Shown here: positions 24,950-35,100 of the stretch, piece by piece | How positions within the stretch are numbered: position 1 is the stretch's first letter | Layout: each line of letters begins with the position of its first letter | NCBI GenBank assembly: GCA_039989855.1 | Contig: JBDXGZ010000023.1 | Span: 356,810 to 420,809, forward strand | DNA from: CALFVT01 sp039989855 | Lineage (GTDB): Bacteria; Pseudomonadota; Alphaproteobacteria; Caulobacterales; Maricaulaceae | Direction of reading: 5' to 3' | Length of the DNA stretch: 64,000 nucleotides | Notes under the pieces: generated by a model | The model's database searches: none | The model's input: only the letters and a program-made list of their open reading frames with translations | Told to the model about the DNA's origin: nothing | Translations under genes and position numbers: made by a program

Positions 24950-27028
24950 TTAGCCGTTAATCAGCTTTAACCACGCCGCTTCGCTCATGGTTTGAACACC
25001 CAAATCTGTCGCCTTTTTAAGCTTCGAGCCTGCCCCCGGCCCCGCCACTAGAATATCCGTTTTCTTAGACACGCTACCCGCCACTTTCGCGCCGAGTGTT
25101 TGCGCTTTGGCCTTCGCTTCATCGCGTGACATTTGCTCAAGCTTGCCTGTAAAGACGACAGTTTTGCCAGCAACAGGACTGTCGAGACTTGGGGCTTGCG
25201 CGTCTATCACCTGTACTTGCTCCAAGAGACGAGCGACTATGTCTTGATTGAGAAGCGTGTGAAAAAACCCTCTCAGCGCTTGCATTTGTCCCGGCCCAAC
25301 ACCGTCAATGTTCATCAGTTCAGCGTAATATTCCGTGCCGATATCTGCCGCGAGTATAGCCGCGTAAAATTTATCCCAACTTAGATAATGATCAGCAATC
25401 AAGCGCGCATTACCTTGTCCAATATGGCGAATACCAAGGGCATAAAGAAAGCGCTCAAAATCAATATTGCGCCGCTCATTAATTGCAACGAATAGGTTCG
25501 ACGCACTTGTCGCCCCCCACCCTTCCCATGTCTCTAATTGAATAGAGCCGTTACGGGTTTCAAGAGTGAATATATCGGCAGGCTCTTTGATCTGCCCTCC
25601 TTCGTAAAAGGCTTCAATTTGCTTAGCCCCCATACCGTCAATATCATAGGCGCGGCGAGAGACAAAATGTTTGAGACTTTCAATCGCTTGCGCGGGGCAT
25701 GATAGGCCATTTGTACAGCGCCGAACCACATCAACGCGACCTGTTTTTTCGTCCACATCATTAGTCGCAGGCGCTTCGCAAACGGGGCATGTTTCGGGGA
25801 AGACAAAGGCCCGCTCACCGCCGTCTTCAATCACGCGGAGCACTTGCGGGATAACATCCCCAGCGCGCTGGATTTCAACACGGTCTCCGACCTTCACCCC
25901 AAGGCGTCGGATCTCATCTTCATTATGCAAAGTCGCGTTCGATACAAGCACGCCGCCGACATTTACAGGCTCAAGGCGCGCCACAGGGGTCAAAGCCCCC
26001 GTTCGCCCCACTTGTATATCAATGGCGAAGATTCTCGTCTGCGCTTTCTCAGCAGGGAATTTATGCGCAATCGCCCAACGCGGAGCGCGGGAAACAAAGC
26101 CCAAGCGCTCTTGCAAGGCAAGGTCATCAACTTTGTAAACCACTCCGTCAATATCATAACCCAAGTTAGAACGACGAGATAAAATAGACTCGTAGTGGCT
26201 CACCATCGCTTGCGCATTTTGACAGAGCTTCATATCTGAATTGGTTTGAAAGCCCCAGCCTGAGAGGGCTTTAACCGCCTTATATTGTGTTGGCGCTAGA
26301 GGCGCGCTGATCGCCCCCCACGCATAGGCAAAGAAGCGCATGGGGCGTGTGGCGGTAATGTTCACGTCTATTTGGCGTAGAGATCCTGCCGCCGCATTTC
26401 GTGGATTTTTATAGGCCGCCTTGCCTACCTTTTCTTGCGCCTCATTCATAGATTTAAAGTCGGCCATAGAGATATAAACCTCACCACGGACTTCCAAAAC
26501 GTCTGGCCATCCATCGCCTTCAAGCTGCTTTGGCACATCTTTTAGCGTGCGAAGGTTCGCCGTTACGTCCTCACCCGTTTGCCCATCGCCGCGTGTCGCG
26601 CCGCTAACAAGTCGTCCCTTCTCATACCGAATAGAAGCAGATAATCCGTCGATCTTAGGCTCTGCCGTAAAGTCGAGAGCCTTGTCATCAGGCAGGTTCA
26701 AAAACCGCTTAATCCGCGCTACAAATTCCTCAACGTCTTCATTGGAGAAAGCATTATCGAGGGACAACATCGGCACAGAATGTTTGATCTTCCCGAACTT
26801 TGAAGACGTCTTAACGCCTACCGTTTGGGTTGGGCTATCCTTGGTTATAAATTCTGGGAACGCCGCCTCGAGCGCTTTTAGTCGCTGACGCAAGCTGTCA
26901 TAGGCCGCGTCGTCCAATGTCGGATTATCTTCAACATAATATTGCGCATCGGCAATACGGATTTCTTGTGAGAGCGACTTGATCTCTCTCTTCGCTTGTT
27001 CAGACGATAAGTTTTCAACGGGTAACAT
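24950..27028 (-). CDS. ligA: NAD-dependent DNA ligase
   Basis: Protein of 692 aa that seals nicks in replication and repair. The domains are in the standard order: NAD-binding Ia domain, adenylation domain with the nucleophilic lysine in EPKIDGLSAS (about residue 125), OB fold, four-cysteine zinc finger (CPVCEAP ... CTNGLSCPAQ), helix-hairpin-helix repeats, and a C-terminal BRCT domain (GKTVVFTGKLEQMSRDEAK). Its start overlaps the recN stop by one base, so recN-ligA form one transcript. Confidence 0.97.
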   Translation of the reverse strand: MLPVENLSSEQAKREIKSLSQEIRIADAQYYVEDNPTLDDAAYDSLRQRLKALEAAFPEFITKDSPTQTVGVKTSSKFGKIKHSVPMLSLDNAFSNEDVEEFVARIKRFLNLPDDKALDFTAEPKIDGLSASIRYEKGRLVSGATRGDGQTGEDVTANLRTLKDVPKQLEGDGWPDVLEVRGEVYISMADFKSMNEAQEKVGKAAYKNPRNAAAGSLRQIDVNITATRPMRFFAYAWGAISAPLAPTQYKAVKALSGWGFQTNSDMKLCQNAQAMVSHYESILSRRSNLGYDIDGVVYKVDDLALQERLGFVSRAPRWAIAHKFPAEKAQTRIFAIDIQVGRTGALTPVARLEPVNVGGVLVSNATLHNEDEIRRLGVKVGDRVEIQRAGDVIPQVLRVIEDGGERAFVFPETCPVCEAPATNDVDEKTGRVDVVRRCTNGLSCPAQAIESLKHFVSRRAYDIDGMGAKQIEAFYEGGQIKEPADIFTLETRNGSIQLETWEGWGATSASNLFVAINERRNIDFERFLYALGIRHIGQGNARLIADHYLSWDKFYAAILAADIGTEYYAELMNIDGVGPGQMQALRGFFHTLLNQDIVARLLEQVQVIDAQAPSLDSPVAGKTVVFTGKLEQMSRDEAKAKAQTLGAKVAGSVSKKTDILVAGPGAGSKLKKATDLGVQTMSEAAWLKLING

Positions 27029-28707
27029 TAGCTGACCTGCATAAGTTTGCGGGCGGCCGCTCTCGCTTCATCCGTTATTATTTCGCCTGCTAGCATGCGT
27101 GCTATTTCTTCTTCGCGTTCTGCCGCGACAACCTCATTCACGGATGTGCGTGTCATGCGTTCATCACCTTGCTTATCAATACGGTATTGTTGATTGGCTT
27201 TCGCAGCAACTTGCGGACTATGTGTGACGACAAAAACTTGTCCCTTGGTTGAAAGGTCAGAGAGACGTCGCCCAATGGCGTCCGCGACCGCACCACCAAC
27301 GCCTTGGTCAACTTCGTCAAATACCATGACAGGGGCGCTATCCCCCGCAAGTGCAACTTTAATCGCCAAAGCAAAACGCGACATTTCTCCGCCAGAGGCG
27401 ACCTTATCAAGGTGGCCCATAGCTGAACCAGGGTTCGTCGCCACAACAAAGCGGACTTTATCACAACCAAGCGCACTTTCATGTCCTGTCTCTATTTGAG
27501 TGAGGAATTGCGCCCTATCCATTTTCAAAGTCGGCAATTCGCTTAGTACATGTTGATCCAAACGGGCCGCAGCAGATTGACGAGATTTTGACAGCTTCTT
27601 TGCTGCTGCGTGGTAGGCTTGCCCCGCCTTTTCAGCTCTTACACGCGCCTTAGCGATATTCTCAGAGATATTCTCAAGTTGCTCTAATTCGTGAGAGAGT
27701 TTGATACGGTGGGCCGCAAGAGCCGCAACAGATACACCGTATTTGCGCGCTGCGCCGCGCAGATCAAACAATCTTCGCTCGATACGGTCAAGCTCACCCG
27801 GTTCAACATTAAAAGATAGGGCCGCCGTATCAATCGCTTGGCGCGCTTCTTGAAACTCAATCAAAGTCCGTTCAATCGCTCTCGAGGCTTGCCCTAAAGA
27901 TTGCGCCGCAGGGCTTTCATCGCCGCTTAGCTTATCAATCACACGTTCTAGGCTTGAGAGGATGGTGCTGAGCTTTTGCTCGACTACGCCCGTATCAGAT
28001 AGAGCCACTTGCGCCTGTGATAGCTCTGCAATTGCGCCTTCTGCCGCTTGAAGGAAGCGTCGTGACTGGGCAAGTTCTTCTTCTTCGTCCTCTTTGGGTT
28101 CAAGACGGTTCAGCTCGGCAATGGCATGTTCAATAAAGGCACGGTCATCTGTGGCCTTTGCATCTTTCGCTTCGAGTTGTCCCAACAGTTCAGTTGATTC
28201 CCGCCACGTTATATGACGCTTCGCGCAAGCCTCAAGTAAATCCTCATGGTCAGCATATTCATCTAATAAGCTCAGATGGGTTGAAGGGTCCAGTAATCCG
28301 CGACCATCATTTTGGCCATGAACCTCAATGAGTTGCATCCCGATTTGCGAGAGTAATTTTATACTGACAGGCGTATCGCTAATATAGGCTTTGCTACGGC
28401 CATCCGCGCGGACTTCACGGCGTAAAGTTAGGTCCTCGCTCGTATCAGTTTCAATTCCCGCTTCAGCTAAAATAGAATAAACAGCGTGTGTCGGCGGTAG
28501 ATAAAAGCTCGCCGTACTTTGGGCTTTATCGGCGCCCTTACGTACAAGACCCTTATCAGACCGTGCGCCAGCAGACATGGTCAAAGCATCGAGCAAAATC
28601 GACTTACCTGCCCCCGTTTCACCCGTAAGCGCCGTTAGCCCATGTTCAAATTGAAGCTCTAGAGCCTCAATTAAAACAACATTTCTTATGGATAGTGCTG
28701 TTAGCAT
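27028..28707 (-). CDS. recN: DNA repair protein RecN
   Basis: SMC-like ATPase of 559 aa acting in double-strand break repair and holding broken DNA ends. Walker A is GETGAGKS near residues 30-37; two coiled-coil arms fill the middle; the signature SGGEMSRFALAIK and Walker B VMVFDEVDQGVGG lie near the C-terminus, followed by VTHSPQVAAKA. It comes after bamD in the same direction, a conserved alphaproteobacterial order (bamD-recN-ligA). Confidence 0.96.
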   Translation of the reverse strand: MLTALSIRNVVLIEALELQFEHGLTALTGETGAGKSILLDALTMSAGARSDKGLVRKGADKAQSTASFYLPPTHAVYSILAEAGIETDTSEDLTLRREVRADGRSKAYISDTPVSIKLLSQIGMQLIEVHGQNDGRGLLDPSTHLSLLDEYADHEDLLEACAKRHITWRESTELLGQLEAKDAKATDDRAFIEHAIAELNRLEPKEDEEEELAQSRRFLQAAEGAIAELSQAQVALSDTGVVEQKLSTILSSLERVIDKLSGDESPAAQSLGQASRAIERTLIEFQEARQAIDTAALSFNVEPGELDRIERRLFDLRGAARKYGVSVAALAAHRIKLSHELEQLENISENIAKARVRAEKAGQAYHAAAKKLSKSRQSAAARLDQHVLSELPTLKMDRAQFLTQIETGHESALGCDKVRFVVATNPGSAMGHLDKVASGGEMSRFALAIKVALAGDSAPVMVFDEVDQGVGGAVADAIGRRLSDLSTKGQVFVVTHSPQVAAKANQQYRIDKQGDERMTRTSVNEVVAAEREEEIARMLAGEIITDEARAAARKLMQVS

Positions 28708-28733
28708 AACGGCAGGTTACGCCCTAAATGAGT

Positions 28734-29594
28734 TTAGAACAAGCGTTCACGAAGACGACGCCAATATCCAGGTGGTTTCGGCGCTGCAATCTCTTCATCA
28801 AGATTGACACCCACATCATCTAAAAGCTTGTAGCTATCACTATACCATCTGCCAGACGGATAATTATGACCAAGAACAGCTCCGACTTTTTTGGCCTCAC
28901 CTACGACACCAAGTGTAAGGTAGCTTTCAACAAGGCGGTGCATTGATTCTTCAACATGCGACGTTGTTTCGTAGTCACGAACAACGGTTTTAAATCGACC
29001 AATAGCTGCCAATTGCTGATTTTGTTTTTGGTAAAAACGTCCAACAGCCATTTCCTTGCCCGCCAAATGGTCATGGGTCAGTTGAAGCTTTAGACGCGCA
29101 TCTCTGGCATAATCGCTTTCAGGGTATCGCCGAACAACCTGTTGTAACGCCGCCTCGGCATTAACAGTTGTTTCTTGATCCCGACCGACATCAAAGATTT
29201 GGTCATAATAATTGATAGCAATCAAATAATAGGCATAAGGTGTGTTTTCGCTCCCTGGATGCAGACTAATAAAACGTTGCGAGGTTCCAATAGACTCCGC
29301 ATAATTCGCATCACGATAATCCGCATAGGCAGACATAAGTAGCGCACGACGCGCCCATTTCGAAAATGGATGTTGCCGCTCAACTTCTTGGAAAAAGAGC
29401 TTAGCTCGCGCCCAATCCTGACGTTCCATTTGAGTGAAGGCTTGATTATAAATCAATTCAGCGGGCCGTTCAATATAGGCGAGTTCTTCAGCCTTTTTTC
29501 CAAGGCCTAATGATGAACATGCCGTCAATGTCAACGTAAGTGCGCCGATGGTCATAGCCTTGATAAATTTATGGCGTGCTGTCATGTGAGACAT
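28734..29594 (-). CDS. bamD: Outer membrane assembly lipoprotein BamD
   Basis: Lipoprotein of 286 aa and part of the BAM complex that inserts beta-barrel proteins. The signal peptide ends in the lipobox LTAC (Cys26 with this start), followed by five TPR-like repeats, e.g. ERQDWARAKLFFQEVERQHPFSKWARRALL and AEAALQQVVRRYPESDYARDA. Starts at 29594 and 29585 (MTARHKF) are both possible; neither has a clearly better ribosome site. It is followed closely by recN. Confidence 0.93.
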   Translation of the reverse strand: MSHMTARHKFIKAMTIGALTLTLTACSSLGLGKKAEELAYIERPAELIYNQAFTQMERQDWARAKLFFQEVERQHPFSKWARRALLMSAYADYRDANYAESIGTSQRFISLHPGSENTPYAYYLIAINYYDQIFDVGRDQETTVNAEAALQQVVRRYPESDYARDARLKLQLTHDHLAGKEMAVGRFYQKQNQQLAAIGRFKTVVRDYETTSHVEESMHRLVESYLTLGVVGEAKKVGAVLGHNYPSGRWYSDSYKLLDDVGVNLDEEIAAPKPPGYWRRLRERLF

Positions 29595-29711
29595 CCCAAT
29601 AATGATTCAATATTCATCACCTCTTAGACTAAGAATTCAAAAGGTAAAAGTGAGAATAATGTTAGACTTGACGTTGAATACACGTCCAAGCCCCCATTTT
29701 TAGAGAAAAGC

Positions 29712-31211
29712 TTAACTTTTACGCGCTTCAAACCATTTTGAGAGCTTATTTTGCTCACCCTTAGACATGTGAAGCCCTAATTTAGAACGCCGCCAAAGGA
29801 CATCCTCAGCCCGCGTAACAAATTCATATTCTATCAAGTAATTCAGTTCTGCTTCCGACAAACTATCACCAAACATCTCACCCAAACGGTTCGACTGTTC
29901 ACGGTTCGCAAAAAGCACTGATATCTTCGTTCCATAAGCTCTACATAAGCGGAATAAAATATTTTCGCCCACGTCAGGATAATTTAAACGCGCTTGCTCA
30001 AAAAAGGCATCAAAATTAGCATCTTCAATATCACCACCAGGTAAGTAGCTACCAGACGTCCAGTCTTTAGCAGAGCTATGAGTGTAGTAGGCTGTAAGCT
30101 TTTGCATCGCATGCTCTGCCAGTTTTCGAGATGTTGTAATTTTGCCCCCATAAATCGACATTATAGGCGCACCTTCACTGAACTCGCTGATCTTAAGAAC
30201 ATAGTCACGTGTTACAGCCGATGCATTATCACTTTTATCATCATACAGTGGCCTAACGCCTGAATAGGTCCACTTTACACTATCCTTGTTAAAGTCTTTT
30301 TCAAAATATTCATTCGCGGCGTCGATCAAGTAATCAACTTCAACATCAGAGATTTTCACCTCCCCTTCGGAAGGGTCGTAAGGAACATCCGTTGTGCCAA
30401 TAAGGGTGTAATCGCGTTCATAAGGTATCGTAAAGATAATGCGGTTGTCCGCATTTTGGAACATATAGGCATGATCACCCTCATAAAGCTTATGGGTAAC
30501 AATATGACTGCCTTTAATCATACGCACGGCAGCGCCGTCATCTTTTCCCTCATCAACGCGGCGTAAAAGATCATCTACCCACGGGCCTGCTGAATTAATA
30601 ATCCCTTTTGTCATAACGGTCGCGTTCGATCCATCTTCGGACTTATAGCTAACCTCATAACCTCCCTCTACAGATGCAATTCCAACAATTTCAGCTCGTG
30701 TCTTAATGTCAGCGCCTTTAGAGCGAGCGTCCATCGCATTTAAGACAACAAGGCGCGCATCCTCGACCCAACAATCAGAATATTCAAATCCGACTTTAAG
30801 TCGCTTTTCAAGAATTCCTGCGTGTGGAGATTGTCTCAAATCACGCCTTTTCGTGCCGGGAAGTCGCTTTCTTCCCCCAAGGCTATCATAAAAGAAAAGT
30901 CCTAATCGCAATATCCAAGCAGGTCTTAGACCCTTATCATAAGGAAGTACGAACCGCATTGGCCAAATAATATGTGGCGCAGCTTCAAGCAGGACCTCCC
31001 GCTCTATGAGGGCTTCACGCACCAAGCGAAATTCATAATATTCCAGATAGCGTAATCCACCATGTATGAGTTTCGTGCTCGATGAGGATGTATGACTCGC
31101 GAGGTCATCTTTCTCGCACAGCAACACGGATAAACCCCGCCCAGCGGCATCTCGGGCAATCGCGGTTCCGTTAATGCCACCGCCAACAATTACAAGATCA
31201 TAGGATTCCAT
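29712..31211 (-). CDS. glpD: Aerobic glycerol-3-phosphate dehydrogenase
   Basis: FAD-dependent enzyme of 499 aa at the inner membrane that oxidises glycerol-3-phosphate to dihydroxyacetone phosphate and passes electrons to quinone. The N-terminal dinucleotide motif VGGGINGTAIARDAAGRGLSV, the block TSSSSTKLIHGGLRYLE, and YSGVRPLYDD are typical. The C-terminal domain ends in GLHMSKGEQNKL. It diverges from glpK across a 100-base gap that carries a candidate operator. Confidence 0.96.
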   Translation of the reverse strand: MESYDLVIVGGGINGTAIARDAAGRGLSVLLCEKDDLASHTSSSSTKLIHGGLRYLEYYEFRLVREALIEREVLLEAAPHIIWPMRFVLPYDKGLRPAWILRLGLFFYDSLGGRKRLPGTKRRDLRQSPHAGILEKRLKVGFEYSDCWVEDARLVVLNAMDARSKGADIKTRAEIVGIASVEGGYEVSYKSEDGSNATVMTKGIINSAGPWVDDLLRRVDEGKDDGAAVRMIKGSHIVTHKLYEGDHAYMFQNADNRIIFTIPYERDYTLIGTTDVPYDPSEGEVKISDVEVDYLIDAANEYFEKDFNKDSVKWTYSGVRPLYDDKSDNASAVTRDYVLKISEFSEGAPIMSIYGGKITTSRKLAEHAMQKLTAYYTHSSAKDWTSGSYLPGGDIEDANFDAFFEQARLNYPDVGENILFRLCRAYGTKISVLFANREQSNRLGEMFGDSLSEAELNYLIEYEFVTRAEDVLWRRSKLGLHMSKGEQNKLSKWFEARKS

Positions 31212-31262
31212 ATGCCGTTCCGCCTTTATAATAATTTCTTCTTAACATATTGATTGGACTTC

Positions 31263-31279
31263 CGAATAGATGTTATTCG
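31263..31279. promoter_or_regulatory. Candidate operator between glpD and glpK
   Basis: CGAATA-GATGT-TATTCG is a perfect 6-base inverted repeat in the centre of the divergent glpD/glpK gap. The placement fits a shared glycerol regulator such as a DeoR-type GlpR, but no glpR is in the window and the motif is matched only by position and symmetry. Confidence 0.4.
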
Positions 31280-31311
31280 CATATTATCAATGAATTTTTA
31301 GTGTTGAGATT

Positions 31312-32817
31312 ATGCCTGAGAAAAACGTTATTTTATCTATAGATCAAGGGACAACGAGTTCTCGTACACTCGTGTTCTCAGAGGATGAAGAACTTCTTTT
31401 CACCGCCCAAAAAGCGTTCGACCAAATCTATCCCCAAGACGGCTGGGTAGAGCACGATCCAGAGGCTATTTGGGACACAGTCGTTACGACCCTTAGAGAT
31501 GCCGTAGAGTTCTGCAAATCAAACGGTCACACCATTAAAGCGGCTGCCATAACGAACCAACGCGAAACAACCCTTGTCTGGGACCGTCAAACTGGCAAAC
31601 CACTTTATAACGCAATCGTCTGGCAAGATCGACGCACAGCCGCAACCTGCGACGGCCTTAAAGATAAAGGCGTAGAGGATATAATACGTCACAAAACAGG
31701 GCTTTTGCTTGATCCTTATTTCAGCGCCTCAAAAATCGATTGGATCTTAGATCATGTTGACGGTGCTCGGCAAAAAGCCGCGCAAGGAGGGCTAGCCTTC
31801 GGAACCGTCGATAGCTTCCTGATTTGGCGCTTAACGGGCGGAAAAATGCATGCGACTGATGCCACAAATGCGAGTCGCACAAGCCTCTTTAATATTAGAA
31901 CCCATGAATGGGACGAAGAGCTACTCACTATATTTGATGTTCCAAAATCACTCCTCCCCGTGGTTAAGGATTGCGCAGACGATTTTGGCATCATCGCACC
32001 AGATATCATCGATGGTAACGTCCCCATCAGAGGCGTTGCTGGAGATCAACAGTCAGCTCTTATTGGCCAAGGCTGTTTTAACGTCGGTGAGCTGAAAAGC
32101 ACCTACGGCACTGGGTGCTTTATAGTCACTAATACAGGCGACGAAATGATTGAGTCGTCGAACAATCTCCTAACGACAATTGGTTATCGCCTTAAAGGGA
32201 AAACGACTTACGCGCTAGAAGGGTCAATTTTTGTCGCAGGAGCCGCCATACAATGGCTACGCGATGGGTTGGAACTATTTGACGACGCGAAAGCCACGGA
32301 AGCCCTTGCAAAATCAGCAGAAGACTCGCCAGATTTATACCTCGTCCCTGCATTTACTGGTCTCGGCGCACCTTATTGGGACCCCTATGCACGCGGAGCG
32401 GTTTTTGGACTTACACGCGCGGCAAACCGTGCAGATTTAGTTCGGGCGGCTCTCGAAGGAATCGCCTTCCAAACCCAAGACCTTCTTGCAGCCATGGCCA
32501 AAGATGGAGTTCACCCGACGCGACTTCGCGTTGACGGTGGAATGGTTGCGAATGATTGGTTCATTCAAACATTAGCGAATGTCACTAATACCCCTGTTGA
32601 CCGACCTAATATGCTCGAAACAACCGCATTAGGAGCCGCTCGGCTAGCTATCATATCCTTAACGTCAGACACAGGCATCAACACGCCCAATGTAGAGCAC
32701 AGCATAGATATGATGACGAAAAAAGTAACGAACTGGAGCCCAACTTACAGAACAGATAGGTTAAGCAAATGGGCTCTTGCGATAAAAGCGACACGAATAT
32801 TTGCTGCAAAACCATAA
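31312..32817 (+). CDS. glpK: Glycerol kinase
   Basis: FGGY-family kinase of 501 aa that phosphorylates glycerol, the step before GlpD. It has the N-terminal phosphate motif LSIDQGTTSSRTLVF, the substrate block ITNQRETTLVWDRQTG, the central STYGTGCFIVTNTGD and the C-terminal RVDGGMVANDWFIQ. No glycerol facilitator accompanies it. The ATG at 31312 is preceded by a GTTGAGA, a weak ribosome site. Confidence 0.97.
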   Translation: MPEKNVILSIDQGTTSSRTLVFSEDEELLFTAQKAFDQIYPQDGWVEHDPEAIWDTVVTTLRDAVEFCKSNGHTIKAAAITNQRETTLVWDRQTGKPLYNAIVWQDRRTAATCDGLKDKGVEDIIRHKTGLLLDPYFSASKIDWILDHVDGARQKAAQGGLAFGTVDSFLIWRLTGGKMHATDATNASRTSLFNIRTHEWDEELLTIFDVPKSLLPVVKDCADDFGIIAPDIIDGNVPIRGVAGDQQSALIGQGCFNVGELKSTYGTGCFIVTNTGDEMIESSNNLLTTIGYRLKGKTTYALEGSIFVAGAAIQWLRDGLELFDDAKATEALAKSAEDSPDLYLVPAFTGLGAPYWDPYARGAVFGLTRAANRADLVRAALEGIAFQTQDLLAAMAKDGVHPTRLRVDGGMVANDWFIQTLANVTNTPVDRPNMLETTALGAARLAIISLTSDTGINTPNVEHSIDMMTKKVTNWSPTYRTDRLSKWALAIKATRIFAAKP

Positions 32818-32918
32818 TATTATTCGCCTAAAATAATTTCACCTGACGCTTACTTTTGCACTGTTTATTAAGACTATCCACTTAAGGTTTAAAAGCTTTA
32901 TTGTCATGGAAAGCGGAT

Positions 32919-35087
32919 ATGTTTGATGAATCAACAATAGATAACTTATTTGATGACGGCATTATTACGCCGCAAAATATAGATGTCATGTTTTCTATAC
33001 TTGATGCTGTTGGCGTCAGTGCGCTCTGGGTCGATGAAAACTTAGAAGCATTCAAATACAATAAGGCTAATAAATTTATTTCTAATGCTATAAAAAAAAC
33101 ACCCTCAAAAATTAATAGTTACACCGAGCTATTAAACGTTGTTTACACTCTAAACAAAACCAAATCTTCAGACGAAGACTCAGTCTGGGCAAACAAAAAT
33201 TGGGTTGAAAAATTACGTCGACTACAAAAGCACCCTATGAAGTCACAAGAAGATCATGTGACATTATCTAATAAAGGGGAACGTTTTATATCTCGTCGCG
33301 TATTCCTTAATGATGGATCAATGCTGGCCATTAGTTTTGATTATACTCAATCTAACATACGCGAAGACCTGGCCAGAGTTGCGTTTAACATGTCAAAATC
33401 CGGTGTATCATGCTATTCGCTGGAAACAAAAAAGACTATCGTTGAAAGCCCTTACTTAGAGAGCATCTTAACACCAGAAGAACTGAGTAATGTCGAGAAA
33501 AATAGCTTAATCGCGATTGTGCATCCAGATGAAGTTAAATCATCCATAGATATATTTAAATGGTCTCTAAGATCAAATATTTCACTCACAAAAAACATCC
33601 GTATGAAAACTGAAAAACACGGAGTTCTATGGTTTAAGTTCACCGGTCAAATGATAAAAGATGAAAACAACATTCCCTTTCAGCACACCCTATCTTTTGA
33701 AGACATTACAGAAGAACTCAAGATTCAAGAAGATCTCCGTAGTTTAATCGACGAATCGAACGCAAAACATGAAAAACAAACTGATTTCATGGCCAAACTA
33801 AGCCATGAACTTAAAACGCCTATGAATGCGATTGTCGGAATAGCCGATGCTTTATTATATAATGAAAACGTTACTGATAGTGTGAGAGGAAAATTAGAAC
33901 TCATCCAAAGCGCATCTGAAACACTTGTAGATATGTTGGATCAAACGCTTGATCACGCCAAATTAAACACCGAACATACGATGCTTAATTTAGAGTATAT
34001 TGATGCCCGTAAATCTATCAGCAATATCTGTAGACTGTGGGAAAACCAAGCGCTTAAAAAAGGAACTATCATTCGCTTTAAAGCCGCGGAAAATCTACCA
34101 CACAAGATTCAACTTGACGAAAAAAGAATAGGTCAATGTTTGAACAATCTCTTATCCAACGCCGCTAAATTTACTGAATATGGATATATAGATATTGTCA
34201 TTAAAGCACACAAAACGCCGAATAAGCCCGATAAATTAGCTATCATTGTTCGTGATAACGGAATCGGTATGACGGAGGAACAACAAGAGAAAATTTTTGA
34301 CGCTTACCAACAAGCTGATGAAACAATCTCATCTCGGTTCGGCGGAACTGGCTTAGGCATGACTATCACCAAAGATTTCATCAAACTTATGGACGGTAAA
34401 ATCACGGTTAAGTCAGAATTAGGCAAAGGGACTATATTTCTAATCTTACTCCCACTTAAAAGTAAGGATGATGACGTCGCAGTTACTCAAATCACATCCG
34501 AAAAGACACTTCAAGTCACCTCGCCCGCCGTACCGACGCCTCAGCCAGAAGAAGCGGCTCCAACAGGTGAAAACAAAAGCCTCGTTGAGTTTAACAGTCA
34601 ACAAACACATCCAAACGATAGTTGGCAGGCAACAGAGGCCTTACAAAGTATATTTGCAAGTACAGAGACAGACGCTAACGCGTTAAAAAAGTTAAATATA
34701 TTAGTTGTTGACGATAATGAAACCAATCACATTGTCCTGACATCTATACTGGAAAATATTGTCGGTAAAATGTATTCAGCCTATAATGGTCAAGAGGCCC
34801 TAGATGTTCTGAGCGTAGAGCATATCGATATAGTTCTTATGGACATCCATATGCCGGTGATGGACGGTATTGAAGCAACAATTTCTATCCGGCAAAATCC
34901 TCACCTTTATCCCGAAGTAAGGATTATAGCACTTACAGCCGACCCACAATATCAGCAAAAACGTCTTTGTGTGAATATCGGTATGGATGAGGCTATCGCG
35001 AAGCCTGTCAAGCTCGTTGATCTTATTGAGACCATGAAGAAAACTCTTGCAGCTCCGATAAATAAATTATCAAAAGCAGCAAGCTAA
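32919..35087 (+). CDS. Hybrid sensor histidine kinase
   Basis: Cytoplasmic protein of about 722 aa without membrane segments. It has an N-terminal sensory region with two PAS-like parts (about residues 1-260), a short coiled coil, and a HisKA domain with FMAKLSHELKTPMN (phosphorylated His about residue 296). The HATPase_c domain has NLLSNAAKFTEYG, DNGIGM and FGGTGLGM; a linker rich in Pro, Thr and Glu leads to a receiver domain with VVDDNETN and Asp642 in VLMDIHMPVMDG. The ATG at 32919, after GGAAAGCG, is preferred to a TTG at 32901. The His-Asp relay has no partner gene nearby; the signal is unknown. Confidence 0.93.
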   Translation: MFDESTIDNLFDDGIITPQNIDVMFSILDAVGVSALWVDENLEAFKYNKANKFISNAIKKTPSKINSYTELLNVVYTLNKTKSSDEDSVWANKNWVEKLRRLQKHPMKSQEDHVTLSNKGERFISRRVFLNDGSMLAISFDYTQSNIREDLARVAFNMSKSGVSCYSLETKKTIVESPYLESILTPEELSNVEKNSLIAIVHPDEVKSSIDIFKWSLRSNISLTKNIRMKTEKHGVLWFKFTGQMIKDENNIPFQHTLSFEDITEELKIQEDLRSLIDESNAKHEKQTDFMAKLSHELKTPMNAIVGIADALLYNENVTDSVRGKLELIQSASETLVDMLDQTLDHAKLNTEHTMLNLEYIDARKSISNICRLWENQALKKGTIIRFKAAENLPHKIQLDEKRIGQCLNNLLSNAAKFTEYGYIDIVIKAHKTPNKPDKLAIIVRDNGIGMTEEQQEKIFDAYQQADETISSRFGGTGLGMTITKDFIKLMDGKITVKSELGKGTIFLILLPLKSKDDDVAVTQITSEKTLQVTSPAVPTPQPEEAAPTGENKSLVEFNSQQTHPNDSWQATEALQSIFASTETDANALKKLNILVVDDNETNHIVLTSILENIVGKMYSAYNGQEALDVLSVEHIDIVLMDIHMPVMDGIEATISIRQNPHLYPEVRIIALTADPQYQQKRLCVNIGMDEAIAKPVKLVDLIETMKKTLAAPINKLSKAAS

Positions 35088-35100
35088 TCAGCCTCGCAAC

